From Trichaptum fuscoviolaceum (taxonomy: Eukaryota; Basidiomycota; Agaricomycetes; Hymenochaetales; Trichaptaceae): a stretch of DNA of 64,000 nt. Of this stretch, positions 20,163 through 35,653 are shown piece after piece (position 1 is the first letter of the stretch; each line of letters opens with the position of its first letter). Below the pieces are notes generated by a model. The model made no database searches. It was not told the origin of the DNA and saw nothing but the letters and a program-made list of their open reading frames with translations. The position numbers were made by a program, and so were the translations under genes. Where the stretch lies: NCBI GenBank assembly GCA_910574455.1, contig CAJSYZ010000001.1, forward strand, positions 1,595,424-1,659,423, read 5' to 3'.

Positions 20163-23144
20163 ATGAGCTCGCCAAACGAACGCGATGCATTGTTGCCAGT
20201 TAAGACCAACCGCACGCTCTCCAGTTTACACGCACAGGGCTCAGACAGCCCCACCACCGCTGTAGAATCGTCGAAGGAGGTGGAGAAGCGGCCTGGGCCG
20301 CTGGAAATTTCTCGATCTAATAGACATGCAATACTGGCTGGTATATGGGTTGCAACATTCCTTTCAGTGAGTGATGCGGCTCTACATGCAAGACATCTAT
20401 ACTCATCCATGTCTTGTGAATGCAGTCGCTTAACAGTACGTCTCTAATGTCTTGTTCGCTTTCTTTCGCTAACCTTTTGATCGTGTAGCAACATTGGTCG
20501 CAACCTGTGAGTCTAAAGCAAGTCTCGATCGGGCATATACTGAGCTACCAAATCCAAGTGCTGTCTTCCATTTCTTCGGATTTCAAGAAGTCCAACCAAG
20601 CTAGTTGGTTAGGAACTTCGTATGCACCCCTCTTTCTGTTATTCCGAATAGATGCTCACATGTTCCTAGGTATTTACTGGCCACATGTACATTTACGCCA
20701 CTTTATGGCCGTCTATGCAATGTCTTGGGGAGGCGTGGGGCCAATCAGACTGCCGTCCTCTTCGCTGGATTAGGCACATTAGCTTGTGGATTATCGAGTA
20801 ACATGGAAACGCTGATCGCGGCACGATTTGTGAGTAAAGCAACCATTCAGGTTTTTGCTTTGACTGATTTATTTACAGTTAGGTGGTCTTGGAGGTGGTG
20901 GAATATTCACTACATCAACGTGAGTTTATGAAATGATATCGTACTGAAATACATCCATAATATTTCACAGTATAATCGTTAGCGATATGTACTCGATAAG
21001 GGTGAGATACAATCTCATTTCTTTAAGATATTACTAATATTGATACTTACGCTGACATATAGTCTCGTGGCTTAGCGCAAGGCGTTGCGAACATTTTCAA
21101 TGGTGTATGTCAAGCCTTTCGTACGGTTAGACGCTCGTCTTAATACCTAAGTTTAGCTGGGGATGGGTCTCGGAGGTCCCATTGGAGGATATATAAGCGA
21201 CAGGTGTGGCTTACCATACCATAGACAAAATGCTTTACCTCTTGATTGATTAACTTGCTTAAGATATGGCTGGCGATGGGCATTTTTAATACAAATGCCC
21301 CTATTTGTGGTATCCTTCCTGTTAACATCCACCAATCTTAAATATGTTACTCCGGTAAGTTGTAATTCATTGATTGCTCAGTAGCTTACTTAACGAATTT
21401 AATCAGGGCAAAGGCAAGACTGCAAAGGACGTATTGAAAAGGATAGATTATGGGGGAACGATCACATTGTTAGGAGCAGTAAGTCAACCACCTAACCCCG
21501 ATACCTATAATATCCCATCATCCATTTAGGTCCTGTCATTCCTTACTTTCCTCAGTAACAAATTCAACGAAGGTCTTCCTGTGCGTATTTGCGCTTTGTC
21601 TACACCTTTGATTAAAGTTGACTTTTCTCAGTGGAACGCACCGTCGGTTATCGCGCCTTTGGCGACATCTGGGGCTTTGATGGTAGCTTTTGTTGTCGTA
21701 GAGCTGCTTTTCACTCCGGAACCCGTATTAGCACCATTCCTTCTCCGGCAAAAGGTGCCCGTCCTGATTGGAATTTCGAACTTCCTTGTGGCGAATTGCA
21801 ATTTCGCCGTCATGTACTTCTTTCCTATGTGGTTTGAAACAGTTGCTTTAACTAGTGCCAGTAAAGCCGGTATGTATTCCTTCGCCTTGATAAAATCCAT
21901 GCTTACAATGCTCTGACAGGAGCACATCTCCTTCCGAACAGCCTTTCGATGTCATGTGGGTCTCTTTTCGCCGGGTGAGTGTCAACACTTTACATTGTAT
22001 CTTCCGTTAACGTTCTTAATCAATCCTCAAGATGGATGATGCACCGAACTGGCAGATACAAGGCCCTCAACATGATCTTTGGAATTTTCCCTTTCATCGC
22101 CGCGATTTCCATATCCCTGTTGAGGCCGGATTCAAATTGGTTCCAAATGTGGTTCAGTATCGTGAGTAATGGGAGGTTGCTTTCTCTGGTCATTCTTATC
22201 AAGTCCTCGTCATAGATACCGCTGGGATTTGGCAACGCTGTCGTCCTTCAGGTTAGTTGATAATCCGACTGAAGTCCTCTTTCCATCATCTGAATATATT
22301 CTCCCCAGACTACCCTTAGTAGGTGTTTCCCCCCCCTCTCCATCGGTTTAGAACTTAAAAACTCTTCTGTAAAGTCGCCTTGCTTACGCATATACCTCGT
22401 TAGTGCCTTTTTATGTGTTCGGATACATGCTCCTCTATCTGACTTCTATATAGACTCTGTCATGGCAGTTGGCACTGGATTTGGACAGCTCTTCCGGGGA
22501 ATTGGACAAGTAGGTGGTGTAGGGATTGCCTCATCCATCTTCCAATCGCTCCTTGATAAGGAGCTGTCAAAGCGCATCCACGGACCAGATGCTGAGGAGA
22601 TCATCAAGAATATTCGACATTCGTCAAAGCTTGTTGCAACACTTCCCCCAGGCTTGCAGGAACACGCGCGAGAGTCCTATGCAATAGCCTTGCGAGCTGT
22701 CTTCACCTTTGCAGCAGCTGCGACGCTGACAGCATACATTGTCCGGCTTCCGGTAAGATGTTACTCCAGTTACTTGAAGGATCTCCACGTTGACTTGTTG
22801 CCCTCTAGATACCCGAGAAGTCCCTTGACGATCCCCGCGCGGAAGTTGCACGCAAGCCCAGCGTGCATTTCAGTAACAACAATACTAACAATAGTGCAAA
22901 TGACGAAACTTTAGAAATCGGATCTCCTGAGCCGGAGGAAAACCATCTTGAATACGGAGACAGTGACGATGAGGAGCTTGAGGTTGAAGAGGAGCCTAGC
23001 GAACCGAGTACCAGTACTGCGCCACCGTCACGACCTCCATTGAGACTTGTTCCAAGGCGTCGACGGTTGTCGACTTATGAATCTTCTTACGGTGTTTTAG
23101 ACCTCGAGTCAGACGTGATTGGAGGTTCAGCAAGGAGCATCTAA
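20163..23144 (+). CDS. DHA2-family MFS transporter, vacuolar basic amino-acid type
   Basis: About sixteen exons join into roughly 600 residues. The early ones are 20163-20366, a 10-nt exon 20426-20435, an 18-nt exon 20489-20506, 20559-20619 and 20670-20829. The predicted protein has the major facilitator fold with the DHA2 signature set: LNTTLVATLLSSISSDF in helix 1, CTFTPLYGRLCNVLGRRG (motif A), GGLGGGGIFTTSTIIVSDMY, GLGMGLGGPIGGYISDRYGW (motif C region), and VGTGFGQLFRGIGQVGG late in the protein. This pattern matches Fnx1/Vba-type transporters, which import basic amino acids into the vacuole. The N-terminus carries ERDALLP, resembling acidic dileucine sorting signals to the vacuole. The C-terminal tail is strongly acidic (DDEELEVEEEPSEPS) then basic. 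The start at 20163 was preferred over 20010. Substrate inferred from family only. Confidence 0.85.
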
Positions 23145-23302
23145 GACTCGTGGTTCAAAGATCACTAAGTGACACATTATTTGGGACAATTTGGAATTAT
23201 TTATACAGTGGATGAACCCATCGGCTTGATATATATTACATGGTAGTAACGAGCACTCATGTGATGCAAAGGTCGCATCGTTGTTCTTATTCTGCTTTCT
23301 GC

Positions 23303-25168
23303 TTAGAAGTATGCCTGTTGGACGAATGAGCATGAGAAGTATAGTTTGCAATTCAGTGTGCAAACTTACCGATGCGTTTGGCGGGCTCGCACAACCTCCG
23401 AGTCTGTACGGAGCAGGGCTATGAGCAAAGGCCTCTCATTTAGAAACCAAGCAGAAAGTTACTTACACGTTGAGAGGCCACGAAGTGAAGAAGAATGTGT
23501 ATCTTCCTGTCTGTGCACAGACATCGGAGAGCTTTTCGAGATCGAACATTTCCCCTGAAACATCCAATTAGCAATAATCGCGATAATGGCAGGTACAGCT
23601 ACTCACCGATGGGCATCCCCCACAAGCCCAAAATTGTCTTACAAGTAGCCTACGTTAGCACGCCGAGGAACAAATCGAAAGATTAAATACCTCGTGCATA
23701 TGTGTTCCCTCCGGAGGTGGCCATCGCTACAGACAAAGGGTATTATCAGTTGATATTGAGTTACAATGTAGGAATTAAGGCTCACTTCTAAAGCCGGCTG
23801 GTCGGATGCAACTGCAGCGAAGTGGTTATTCCTAATAGTAGTTTTAGTAACAGAGCATGCGAGATCTGTACCCTTATTTACCAGAGGAACTTCTTCATAT
23901 CTTCACCTTGCATAATTCCGGCGCTGGCATATTATGGTTAGGAAGACGAAAGCAATCGCTGACCAGTTCATACACTTACAATTGCTCTGGAGAGGACCCG
24001 ATCCTGTCCTTCTCCTCTTGACTGCTCTCATAGTACTTGCGGATGAAGCCACCTCGGATGATAAGGATATCCGCCTGTTTAAACTGGACTCCTTCATATT
24101 CTGCACATGCCTTCAGTTCGTCGACTGTAAAGCCATGCGTGGACCAAGGATCATACGGCAATGGATCACCATTGCGAGTGAAGTACCGGACGAGGTCAAG
24201 GAAGACAGCTCGACCACAAATACCATGTTGAGCCCAGTCTGGTGTATTGACAGGAGTCAGATTACGAGCTACTTCCGGCACTATCTCAAGGGGGTGACTT
24301 ACTATGAATGCCATACTTGACCCGACCATAGTCAATTTTCAATGGGTCAGGGATTGGGACATGGCCAGGTTGGAAGAATTCACTCGGTGTGCTGCATCGT
24401 ACCTTTAGATGATGGATACACCTCATATGTCCTTTAAACTCACTTCTGGTAAAAGATATTGTGTGCACCATGAACACCGAAGTGCTTCAGGCCATCCCAT
24501 TGTGAGCCCGATTGTGTATTCTGAAAAATGTTATTGATGACGTCAGGACTAAGATATGTATATGCATAGTGAAAACGACTTGTACGGACAATGTAGAGTT
24601 CATCATCCCTACTTAGAGCTGTTGGAGTACGCTGGATCACTTTTGCTTCAGGAGACTTCCTGGAGAACATAGGCTACAGAGCAAAATCCGAGGGAATTAG
24701 AACAATATACAATACGAAGGCATAGGAAGGTACCTTTTCTGGGAAATTAATCGGCCTTCAGAGATTCGGAATTCAGCTCTTCAGGAGTAGGTTCCGACAA
24801 AGAGTTGACAATTGGATATTCACCAGTTCAAGCAGACAGTCTGCCCGGTTCTAAGAGAATAAAGTTAGAAAGAAAGCATATCAAACCTGTAACGAAGGAA
24901 GCCTGTACTTGATCTCCTTTGCCGCCTCTTTAACAACGTCTTCCGTCAGCAAATTGACGGTCCCGAGCTGGTCACCTTCCCCCCATACCCCCCAAGCGCA
25001 GCCGGTAAACTCATGAAAGTTAGGCAGTTCGTCGAAGCTAGGCAAGCCGACCCATTTCTTCTGGACATTGATAGTCTTTTCAGTATAGTTCAAGTTCGGC
25101 TTCAAATCTTTAACGGAAGGTGAGATATGGGATGATATAGAAGAGAGTCGTTTACCGGCGCCGGACAT
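23303..25168 (-). CDS. Cyclase-fold hydrolase (putative cyclase family)
   Basis: About eleven exons, starting 25168-24887, give roughly 340 residues. Family landmarks appear in order: NFHEFTGCAWGVWGEGDQLG and TVNLLTEDVV, LNWPINFPEKP, SGSQWDGLKHFGVHGAHNIF, NWAQHGICGRAVFLDLVRYF, ADILIIRGGFIRKYYE, FLWNNHFAAVASDQPALE, TILGLWGMPIGEMFDLE and a final SPPNASAYF. This fits the putative cyclase superfamily, which includes kynurenine formamidase and isatin hydrolase. Those enzymes bind metal through HxGTHxDxxxH. Here the corresponding site reads SGSQWDGLKHF, with Trp in place of the second His, as in the fungal branch I know. Metal use and substrate are therefore uncertain. There is no signal peptide. 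It ends 158 bp from the convergent transporter gene. Confidence 0.8.
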
Positions 25169-25471
25169 GGTGGATGAAGGATGCAACCACGAAGATCGCA
25201 AATGGGACTTCAGCAGGTTTATAACCGACCTCGCACGGGTGGCCGCGGGTGCATTCACGGAGTCCAAGAATGCTCACATGATGACACGGTCGGGCCAAGC
25301 ATAGTAAGACAAACATACCTCAGAACGGACCAGCCGCACATGGCTGTCCGATAGTTGAAATAGTCAACGGCAGTGGGAAGGAATGGGAAGGCCGGAACGC
25401 AATGCGTCCAATGATCAACAAATATAATACAGTACAATTTCTTGTGATTCTACAATAGTGTATCAGCAGAC
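25169..25471. promoter_or_regulatory. Upstream region of the cyclase gene and 3' flank of PRP4
   Basis: About 300 bp without a supported gene. A minus-strand ORF continues upstream of the cyclase start, but only from a TTG codon, so it was not added to the gene. Confidence 0.35.
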
Positions 25472-28136
<2,665 letters not shown>

Positions 28137-28435
28137 GTCAGCGTCTTTATCAGAGAAATTGGGTTGTAACGAGAAGGTGCCGCACGATAGAGAAGACAGC
28201 TGGAAACAGTGAGCTCTGAGAAAATGCTAAAATACGAAAGACGACAAATATCAAACAACTTGCACGGCGTTGAGGTCGTAGTCATAAGTTTACGGATCCG
28301 TTCGGAGTGTCCCGTATTCTTGTTTACGCTTGTTTACTATTTATATATTATATCGGAAACATTCTTTGATTTTTTCAGTACAGTACATGTACGATGCATA
28401 GACAACAAAGTTGAGGATACCCTGTACATCTCTCA
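28137..28435. other. Intergenic region between PRP4 and the TAP-like peptidase
   Basis: About 300 bp, AT-rich toward the right (TATATATTATATCGG near 28340). It holds the PRP4 upstream region and the 3' end of the peptidase gene. No gene seen. Confidence 0.45.
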
Positions 28436-30880
28436 TCAGAACATCATTCTATAGCCCTTTGACCCAAAAGCCTCCCCAAGCTCTCTTACTGTGTTCAACA
28501 ATTCAAGCTCCTCCTCAGTATATGCTTCCATACCTCCCTTCAGCCATACCAAGTCATCCGATGTCTGTGCAACCTTAGGCGGGAATAGTATCTCGTCTGT
28601 CGCACAAACGGTTCCGTTATGCGGTAGTTTTCCCTCCAAAAAGTATTCGCGAAGGACCTTTGCGGTGCAGAGAGAGGCCATTGCGAAAGAGCCGTGCTAA
28701 AAACGCGTATAAGTGTTAGCATGACGATGAACGAGAACTCAATGACACATACACCGCTTCCGTCTTGAATGATAAGTCGAGAAGAATGTGGCATGAGCTC
28801 ATTGACCTTCTTGGCATTTTGTAAAGGGGTAACAGGCTATAACATTGTCGGAGGATTAAAAGTAATAACCTTTAAAAGAAGTACTAAGGCTCACATCTGC
28901 AGTATTTCCGATGATGAGTATTTCGTTGTTCAGCGTTTGATTGAATGGACCAGTGAATCGCTCGACACTCCGAGCGGTCATATGGTGGCACACCGGGATA
29001 CCGAGTCCGGCGAAATGTGGAGATATTTTCTGGGCTTTGGCCATCTCATCCAATATCTCTTGAACCACCTGCGTCTTGCTCAAGCCTTCATATCCAGGAG
29101 AGTCTGTACAGATAACAGCATAACCAGCTCCGATCGTTGATGCTGGTATACTTGTGTTGAGAGGGATGGCTTTCAAGAATTGATTTGCGAGAGGGACGCC
29201 ATCTCCCTCCAAGGCTGCGCTTAAGTCCGCTGCTAGGGACGGCCAAGCGAGAGGCCGATAAAGAGCAGTGAATATAGCGGCTGTTAAAATTGCATATGGT
29301 CAAGTGTCTCACTCCATTGGTCCAGCACACTTACCCCGTACCGTGCTTGCAGTGAGCGGTCCTGGACGGGTCGAGTTATGAACGGCCAGAGGCCGCTCAT
29401 AAAGGGTCGCAAGCAGATCCTCTATCAGACGCGAAATATCTCCAGCTGTGGATCCCTTCGATGCCAAGGCACAACGTCCTGGACCCGCCTAAATTTCGAA
29501 ACTTAAGCATTGCCTAAGGTACAGGAACATTTGATGAATTTGCTCACCTCTGCGCATGCGTTATAGAAGTTCTGTAAGTCCTTCTCGATATCGGTTAATG
29601 ACCCTGAAGGGTGTTATACTTGGGCAAACATATTGAAGAAAAGGATTCGTACAATGCCACCATTTCGTCATATGATCATGTGCCCACATAACAGGATCCT
29701 GCAACACGGATATGATAATTATCATTGTCAATAAAGAATGTTAAACTTACGGCAACAGCATCAAGCACGACATGCCCTATCTTGTCTGGGAACCTGTTCA
29801 ACATCATCGTCAGATACCACCGATGATGACCAAATACGAGAACAATCTGGACCATGCTTACATGTTTACGAGATAAGTGCCAATCACAGTTCCATACGAC
29901 ATTCCCCAAAAGTTAATTGCCGTATCCTCTCCTTCCAGTTCAGAGGAAATTCGTTCGAGATCTCTGACGACAGTGGCAGTCCCAACGTACTTCAGGGTAT
30001 CACCGGAACGCTTTTCACATAATCGAGCGAAAGCTTCATTGCGCGCATCTGCTAGTTTAAATCCGGCCTTGTATGCAGCAAGGTCAGACGGGTCTGATAA
30101 ATTGCGCATGTCTGGAAGAATCTCTTCATGCGTATTGGCTCTTGCGATATCCTGTATGGTCTGAGATGGGAAGCATTCCACCCGTGGTCTTGAAGAACAT
30201 TAGCTTTCATTACAGCTTTGGCAAAGATGATGCTTACGTTGTACCATTGATTCCTCGAGGGTCCCAGCTCACCTGCATCTGCGATTAGTTCTTGGTCCTG
30301 TCGAAGATAAAACACGCCTACGATATCATATTTACCGCCTAACAGATCGTTCAGCCGCTTGCCAGCTCTATATAAGAAAAGCACTCCGGACCCTCCGGGA
30401 CCTCCGGGGTTCACCAATAAGGTTCCAATCTTCCCAGTTTTGTTTGTTGCAGGAAAACGGGCAAGGGAAAGGGACGCTGTTCCAGCGGTAGGGTTGAAAT
30501 AGTCTAAGGGGACACTACAGTGAAAGCGTGCTCAATTTAATGTGAATAGCTTGCTCTTAAGTGACTCTTACTCCAGCCTGCCACATTCAATATAATCATC
30601 GCAGGCAGTCCAAGTGACATTGCCCTGCCTAAAGACCGGTGGGCGTGAAAAGAACTTGAAGCGTGCCTGTGCACAGTGGTGAGACATATGCTACGGGTAG
30701 AACATTGCAACTCACTGCGTCTCCTGCGAAGGACCAAAGAATGAACAGACATATAGCAGACATTAGTATCTTCTCCATCACCCTATCCTGAACAGGTTTC
30801 CTTTGACTTCCACAGTCAGCCAACCGTAATGGTTTGTTGACACGGCCGCTGTCTTGCTTTTCCATCGCGGAGTCTGTCAT
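28436..30880 (-). CDS. TAP-like alpha/beta-hydrolase (tripeptidyl aminopeptidase type)
   Basis: Around twelve exons give roughly 600 residues. The first exon (from 30880) encodes a basic N-terminus and one hydrophobic helix (ILMSAICLFILWSFAG), either a signal peptide from an internal Met or a type II membrane anchor. Then follow FNPTAGTASLSLARFPATNK, LLVNPGGPGGSG (oxyanion region), VSWDPRGINGT, the nucleophile elbow INFWGMSYGTVIGT, and VVLDAVADPVMWAHD. The C-terminal domain holds ILIIGNTADPVTPLQNA (catalytic Asp) and LIIQDGSGHGSFAMASLC (catalytic His). The full Ser-Asp-His triad and the TAP-like C-terminal domain place it in peptidase family S33, whose members release short N-terminal peptides or hydrolyse esters. 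It is likely secreted or in the secretory route. It is divergent from the polymerase gamma gene. Confidence 0.85.
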
Positions 30881-31386
30881 TCAGCACTGGTCGTGTTGAG
30901 CCCGAGATTCACTTCTTATACATATGAAGTTACTGTGGAGGTTTATCATCAGTGCAAGCGCATCAAAAGCGCAGTCGATACCCACATGGTCGTGGTGCAA
31001 TCATTTCTCTGGGTGTCCGGTGTGCTTCAGTGCTTAGCACGACGGCTCGAAGTGCTATTAGTGTCTCATTTGACTATCATGAATGTATATGTTGATACGC
31101 TTGCTCTTCTCCATATTATTTGGCAAGACATAAAAGATCAGCTTGCGGTGGTTGCGAGCAGAGTTAGCCTCAAAAATCGACCCTGATGATCGTTGGCAAC
31201 GCCCGCTCAGACGGTGCAAAGTTGGATATGAATTATGTCATGTACTTATATAGCGCGAAGTTTGAAACTTCCGTTCATTTATACTCGTTGCAGTCAACTA
31301 CGGTTAACTCCTATACCATTTTCTCCATCTTTTATATGATATTATAACGTCAAAGAATAATACTATATCCCTCCGAGTACGCTTTA
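30881..31386. promoter_or_regulatory. Divergent promoter region, peptidase and POLG genes
   Basis: The 506-bp region separates two outward-facing genes. An AT-rich stretch before 31387 would suit the promoter of the polymerase gene. A short ORF here has no domain. Confidence 0.4.
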
Positions 31387-34300
31387 ATGCTCTTATCCGC
31401 GTCTCAAGCAAAGAGAAGGACTTGCCTACTCTGTCGACACTTGCAAACGACTCCTAGTAAACGATATGTGCTCAGGCAGCTCGAGAAGGGGAAACAGAGG
31501 GATATCAGGCCGAACACTTTCCCCCATAGCCCGGCTGTAGTGAGAGGTAATGAGAATGAGCTAAGGAAATCGACAAGGACTGGAAATGGGGCGGAGAAAG
31601 GTGGTGAGTGGTACTTTTCTATCTTCTATTCTGTGACCTGAAGTCTGGTAGCCAAGAGAAATGAGGTTGGGGTGCAGCTTCTATCAAGGAAGCTTCACGA
31701 GCAAATCTTTAAAAATGCGACATTTCCAAAACCCGACAGGAGTTACATCCGGCTTGCTCGAGAGCATCTTGAGTTCCATGGACTCGATCCTACACAGGGA
31801 TCTATACTGCCAGAGACCAATATCACACTCCCGCCCCTTCAAGGAAACAGCATTGACGAACACTTCTTTCACATTGGTGCTGCATCCGCTCAGCCGTGGC
31901 TAGATCTTGCGAAGCAATTTGCAAGTGTTCTCCCTCCGCCAAAGCCTGACTACTGGCAAATCCAGTCCGGATGGACCAAATACTATCATCTGGCGGATGG
32001 TTCAAGTTACTGCGAGCCTGTGACTGCGCCGGATGAAGTGATGCTGTCCTTTGATGTCGAGACTTTGCCAAACTATCATCCGTATGCAGTCATGGCCTGC
32101 GCAGTGTCTACAACGCATTGGTACTCCTGGGTATCTCCATGGCTGTTAGGGGAGACAGATGAACCGCAACAACTCATACCTCTCGGAAACTCTCAAGTGC
32201 ATCGTGTCGTTGTTGGACATAATGTCTCATACGACCGTGCGCGGATACTTGAAGAGTATCACGTCGGCGGTACCAATACCCGGTTCCTCGACACCATGTC
32301 TCTTCACGTTGCTGTGAAGGGCATCTCTTCTCACCAGAGACCGGCCTGGATGAAATACAGGAAGACTAAAAAAGAGGAACAAGAGCGCAAGGAGGAAGCC
32401 CTTGAGGCTGCTGTAGACCTTCTTCGGGAAACCGAGGAACAACAGACTGAGGAATCAGATGGCACCAAGCGAGCTGAACTTCGACGACTTCAACAAGATA
32501 TCCGAGAGTCGTTACCACAACTCTTCTCGGATGACTCGGGCTTGGAGGAAGCGGAAGCAACCTCGAAACGCTGGGAAGACATCACGTCGGCGAATTCACT
32601 AGCGGATGTAGCAAGATTGCATTGTGGTATCGACATTAGCAAGGATATCCGGAATGATTTTATGACTCATTCTCGGGAAGAGATCCTGGAAAATATACAG
32701 GACTATCTTGACTATTGTTCTTCCGACGTGTCCGTAACGCACTCCGTCTTTTCAAAGGTTTTCCCCGACTTCCTCAAGGCTTGCCCAAGTCCAGTGTCGT
32801 TTGCAGGTATATTGACTATGGGCTCAAGTTTTCTTACTGTGAATGAGCAATGGGAAGAGTACTTGAAGAGGGCGGAAGGAACATATCAGGAACTGGAAGA
32901 AAAGGTTAGGAAACGACTCATAGAGTTGGCGGAAAAGGCGAAGGCTCTTTTAGAATCGGGAGATTGGAAGAACGACGTTTGGCTTAGTCAATTGGACTGG
33001 TCACCGAAGGTTGCGGGGAAATCGCGTGGATTTGAGGTCCCTCCGAAACCTAAAGATGTACGAAAATTCTGATCCTTTTTTTCTTTTTTGAAAGATGCTG
33101 AATTGGTTTATCTTTAGGCGAAGTCGAAGCGTAAGGGAACCTCTGAGGGAAAGCCAGCGTGGATTTCGACTTTCGACACGAAAGGTCCATTTAGTCCATA
33201 CAGCAAGAACCGTATCATCCCTCTTCTGCTTCGTTTTTCTTATGACGGACATCCTCTACAGTATTCTTCTGAACAGGGGTGGGTCTACTCAGATGACGGG
33301 GGGCATCAAAAACGACCATTTGACCGACCCAATCGCGTATTATCTCTCGTTGGAAAGGCTATGGGTCTTAAAGAACTTGTCAACGGCCGACTTTCGTGTA
33401 CTCATACGGAACTTGCGATCGCGCTCGCCAAAGGTGACGAAAGCGATGAGATTAAGCAGCAACTCCTAGCGATTGTCGAAGAAACCTCCAGAGTTCGAGA
33501 TTTTGCCGAAGATCCATGGTTATCACAACTAGACTGGCGCGGAACCGAAAATGAAGTTACGAGTGAAGATCAAGTAGGCGATAAAGATGATCTTCTGCCT
33601 GTCATTTGGCCAAAGTGGTTTTGGGACCTCACAGCACCGAAGAAGGACCTGCCTCGTGGAACAGTTGACATCACTGTTCGCAATCGGTTTGCACCATTAC
33701 TGCTGCACTTGAGCTGGTCTGGCTGGCCGCTTTTCCATTCCCGCCAACACGGTTGGATCTTCCGGGTTGCGCCAGATGCGAAATACGAAACGCGACTCAA
33801 GAAACTGAATTTCCACGATCCCAATGACACACATCTGCAAGAAATGGTCCTGAAGGACGGCTACATCTTCTATAAACTACCACACAAGGACGGAGAACTC
33901 GCGAACGTAGGAAGTCCGTTTGGGAAGTCGTTTTTAAAGTATGCCCAGGACGGTATTTTGACAAGCCCAGGCGACGAGGCGAAGGACGCTCTGGATCTTC
34001 AAGCCCAGTGCAGCTATTGGATCAGTTCACGCGACCGCATTTTGAAACAAATGGTGGTTTGGGAGAAGAAGAATATACCTATGGGTATACAAAACGACCA
34101 GGTCTCTTCTTCAGAAGAGAAATGGGGTATGATAATACCCCAAGTGATCACTATGGGCACGGTCACACGCCGGGCAATAGAAAAGACATGGCTCACGGCC
34201 AGTAATGCAAAGAAGAATCGAGTAGGTTCCGAGCTGAAGGCCATGGTGCGCGCTCCTAAGGGATATGCCATTGTGGGCGCCGACGTCGACTCTGAAGAAC

Positions 34301-35463
34301 TGTGGATATCGAGTGCTATGGGAGATGCGCAGTTTGGCTTGCACGGGGCGACGGCTCTTGGTTGGATGACGCTCGAGGGTACAAAAGCTGCGGGAACGGA
34401 CTTACATTCTAAAACGGCGTCCATCCTAGGCATCTCGCGTGACCAGGCAAAGGTGTTCAACTATTCGCGAATCTACGGGGCGGGGAAGAAGCACGCGATC
34501 CTGCTCTTATTGCAATCTAATCCAAACATGCTACCGGAAAAGGCGGAGGCTCAGGCAGAGAAACTGTATGCATCAACGAAGGGGAAGAATACGCACAGAC
34601 CTGACTTGTTTGGTCGTAAATTTTGGTTCGGTGGGACCGAGAGTTTCGTGTTCAACAAGCTCGAAGAAATTGCGCTGTCGGATAACCCTCAAACACCTGC
34701 TCTTGGATGTGGTATAACGCATGCCCTATCGAAAGAATACCTCCCGCCGGGCTTTGGAACAGACTACATGACCTCCCGCATCAATTGGGTCGTTCAGTCC
34801 TCCGGCGTCGACTACCTGCATCTCCTAATTGTGTCTATGGAACACCTTATTAAAAAGTATGATATCGAGGCTCGCTACCTTATTTCTGTCCATGATGAAC
34901 TTCGCTACCTGGTGAAGGAAGAAGACAAGTACCGTGCAGCACTAGCACTCCAGATCGCCAACCTTTGGACGCGCTGCCTCTTCGCATACAAACTAGGCAT
35001 GGACGACCTACCTCAAGGCGTGGCATTCTTCTCCGCTGTCGATGTTGACACTGTCCTTCGCAAGGAAGTCGATCTCCCATGTGTCACACCTTCTCAGCCG
35101 GTGCCCATTCCGCCGGGCGAGTCGTTGAACATTACGCAGGTTTTAGAAAAGACAAACGGGGGTTCTCTATGGAGCGACGGTCGGCCGATGCAGCTGAGGG
35201 ACGATACCAACGATCTTGGTTCTTTGGATGGATATACTCGTCCAAACTGCTTGGCGCACAGAGCGTCCAGTGCACACTTCCTTCGCGCTCAAGCGACCGC
35301 GGAATTTGGAGAGGTCAAGCGGCTTGCAGAGATGGATTCTGGCCGGACCTTCGAAGGGGGGATCGGAGGTTACGACGAGCGCAGAAAGCGTCGCGGACGA
35401 CGAACCAAGTCTATAGGCGATGCATCAGTAACAGATCGGGATGCAGCTACTTATATACTATAA
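31387..35463 (+). CDS. MIP1: Mitochondrial DNA polymerase gamma
   Basis: Three exons (31387-31603, 31652-33057, 33118-35463) give 1,322 residues, in the range of fungal Mip1. The first 40 residues are basic and Ser-rich without acidic residues, as expected of a mitochondrial import signal. The 3'-5' exonuclease region begins with EVMLSFDVETLPNYHP (Exo I, D and E present), then VVGHNVSYDRARI (Exo II) and YCSSDVSVTHSVF (Exo III). The family-A polymerase domain holds APKGYAIVGADVDSEELWIS (motif A), DQAKVFNYSRIYGAGKKHAI (motif B), SGVDYLHLLIVS and ARYLISVHDELRYLV (motif C, HDE). It replicates and proofreads mitochondrial DNA. Exon 2 carries a helical, charged insertion after the Exo II region (KKEEQERKEEALEAA). 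A GC-rich C-terminal extension of about 100 residues follows motif C. All catalytic acids are intact. Confidence 0.95.
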
Positions 35464-35653
35464 CAAATTAAATCGTACTCACACCCAAGATAATTAACTT
35501 ATTCGTAGCTATTGGTTTATGTAGATTATCTGTGTTTTATTGGTTTTGGATATCTGAACACTACAGTATGTACATGTGGTTAATAAGCAACAGAAGATAC
35601 AACGAAAAGTACAATACACGATTAGTACAGTTAATGACGGATAAGCTTGCATG

